Shown: positions 43,411-43,888 of the stretch, in pieces
How positions within the stretch are numbered: position 1 is the first letter of the stretch
How the letters are laid out: every line of letters begins with the position of its first letter
Assembly: GCA_002407045.1 (NCBI GenBank)
Contig: DHKB01000028.1
Location: 987 to 44,874 of the forward strand
Length of the DNA stretch: 43,888 nucleotides
Direction: 5' to 3'
Source of the DNA: Candidatus Bruticola papionis
GTDB lineage: Bacteria; Vulcanimicrobiota; Xenobia; Xenobiales; Xenobiaceae
Program-made: the position numbers and the translations under genes
Notes under the pieces: model-generated
What the model was told of the DNA's origin: nothing
What the model saw: only the letters and a program-made list of their open reading frames with translations
The model's database searches: none

Positions 43411-43888
43411 CAACCGCAGCAAGCGTTTTTGCCTATGCAGCATTGTTACACTTGCTGCACCACGTTTTTACGCTTTAAGCTCGTTCATTTCATAGCAAGC
43501 GATCATTTTGGAAGCGGTTGCGAAAGTAAGGTATAGGTGCTCAAAGTCTCCGTTTCTCGGGTTTAATTGGCTGCGTTTACGCCTATAGCAAGCTACAGGC
43601 ATAGAAAAGCCTTTCGCTTTGCTATAGGCTAAACTCCGCTTATTTGTGCCGAAACGGAGCCTTTCAGTGTTTGTAGGTTACGTCCAAAGCTTCCGGCCTG
43701 GATTGTCGGCGTCTGCGAGCTTTCAGCTTCGCAACCATACCGTCAATTGGCCGAAGCTAAGGACTACACTGTGTCCATTTGTGTTGCACACATGCTGGCG
43801 TAGTTTTTAACCAACAGGCGGAGACAGCGGCGAATTGAAGGCAAAGAATATTGGCCGAGCTGCAAGCTCGGTCAGTTCGAGCCTGAAA
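43411..43888. other. Non-coding region with long nested inverted repeats, runs off the window end
   Basis: 478 bases with no plausible ORF, upstream of the minus-strand secreted gene. It contains: CAACCGC (43411-43417) with GCGGTTG (43514-43520), and within it GCAGCAAG (43416-43423) with CTTGCTGC (43451-43458); CTCCGTTTC (43548-43556) with GAAACGGAG (43651-43659), enclosing GTTTA(C)GCCTATAGCAA (43575-43591) with TTGCTATAGGCTAAAC (43619-43634); CAGT/ACTG and GTAG/CTAC pairs closing GCTTCCGGCC (43689-43698) with GGCCGAAGC (43749-43757), then ATTG/CAAT and TGCGA/TCGCA; and CCGAGCT (43855-43861) with AGCTCGG (43865-43871). The repeated nested pairing suggests structured RNA; strand and ends are unknown. 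I see no tmRNA tag and no RNase P or SRP landmark. Confidence 0.55.

Noticed and set aside
43411..43888. tmRNA, RNase P RNA or signal-recognition RNA
   Set aside because: The tmRNA tag sequence, the RNase P core and the SRP GGAAGCAGCC loop are not found on either strand.
1..43888. Mobile elements or prophage
   Set aside because: No transposase, integrase, phage gene, or flanking direct repeat was seen in any frame.

Overview
The window is a continuous stretch of bacterial chromosome, moderately AT-rich, with densely packed genes that mostly run on the minus strand. I see no rRNA, tRNA, insertion sequence, phage gene or CRISPR array. Start codons are often TTG or GTG placed behind clear GGAGG-type ribosome binding sites, and intrinsic terminators are plentiful. 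The gene set (selenium-type or purine-type xanthine dehydrogenase, glycine cleavage system, HslU, CsgG-like and SPOR-domain proteins, stalk-domain secreted protein) suggests an uncultured, probably host-associated or anaerobic bacterium, perhaps with a diderm envelope. I cannot place it in a phylum from sequence reading alone.

Layout: bases 1-4544 hold a truncated GH3 beta-N-acetylhexosaminidase, two unknown secreted proteins, a CsgG-like protein and an acidic YbjN-like protein. Bases 4642-11720 read leftwards: SPOR protein, ribF, then gcvT-gcvH-gcvPA-gcvPB-lplA, which supplies T, H and both P subunits and a lipoate ligase (no L protein). Bases 11865-14483 encode a large roadblock-type protein with a 16-residue repeat tract. 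Bases 14771-23208 read rightwards: a secreted stalk-domain protein, a lone ABC sugar-binding protein, a DUF58 / transglutaminase (TgpA-like) pair and a lipoprotein.

Bases 23360-27081 read leftwards and hold a compact carbamoylation locus: an SxtJ-like membrane protein, a large carbamoyltransferase fused to an SGNH hydrolase, and a 56-residue DUF5989-like membrane protein. Bases 27192-35299 hold a permease, a hydantoinase/oxoprolinase-family protein, a small HExxH protein and a two-gene xanthine dehydrogenase, together suggesting uptake and breakdown of a purine or cyclic-amide compound. Bases 35452-39570 are the core translation/envelope operon rpsB-tsf-pyrH-frr-orf-uppS with a structured rpsB leader. 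Bases 39880-43346 hold hslU with a 190-residue novel N-terminal extension (no hslV beside it) and a secreted protein.

The last ~480 bases (43411-43888) contain no gene but several long nested inverted repeats, and are the best candidate here for an undescribed structured RNA. The carbamoyltransferase-SGNH fusion locus is the best candidate for an unusual protein system.
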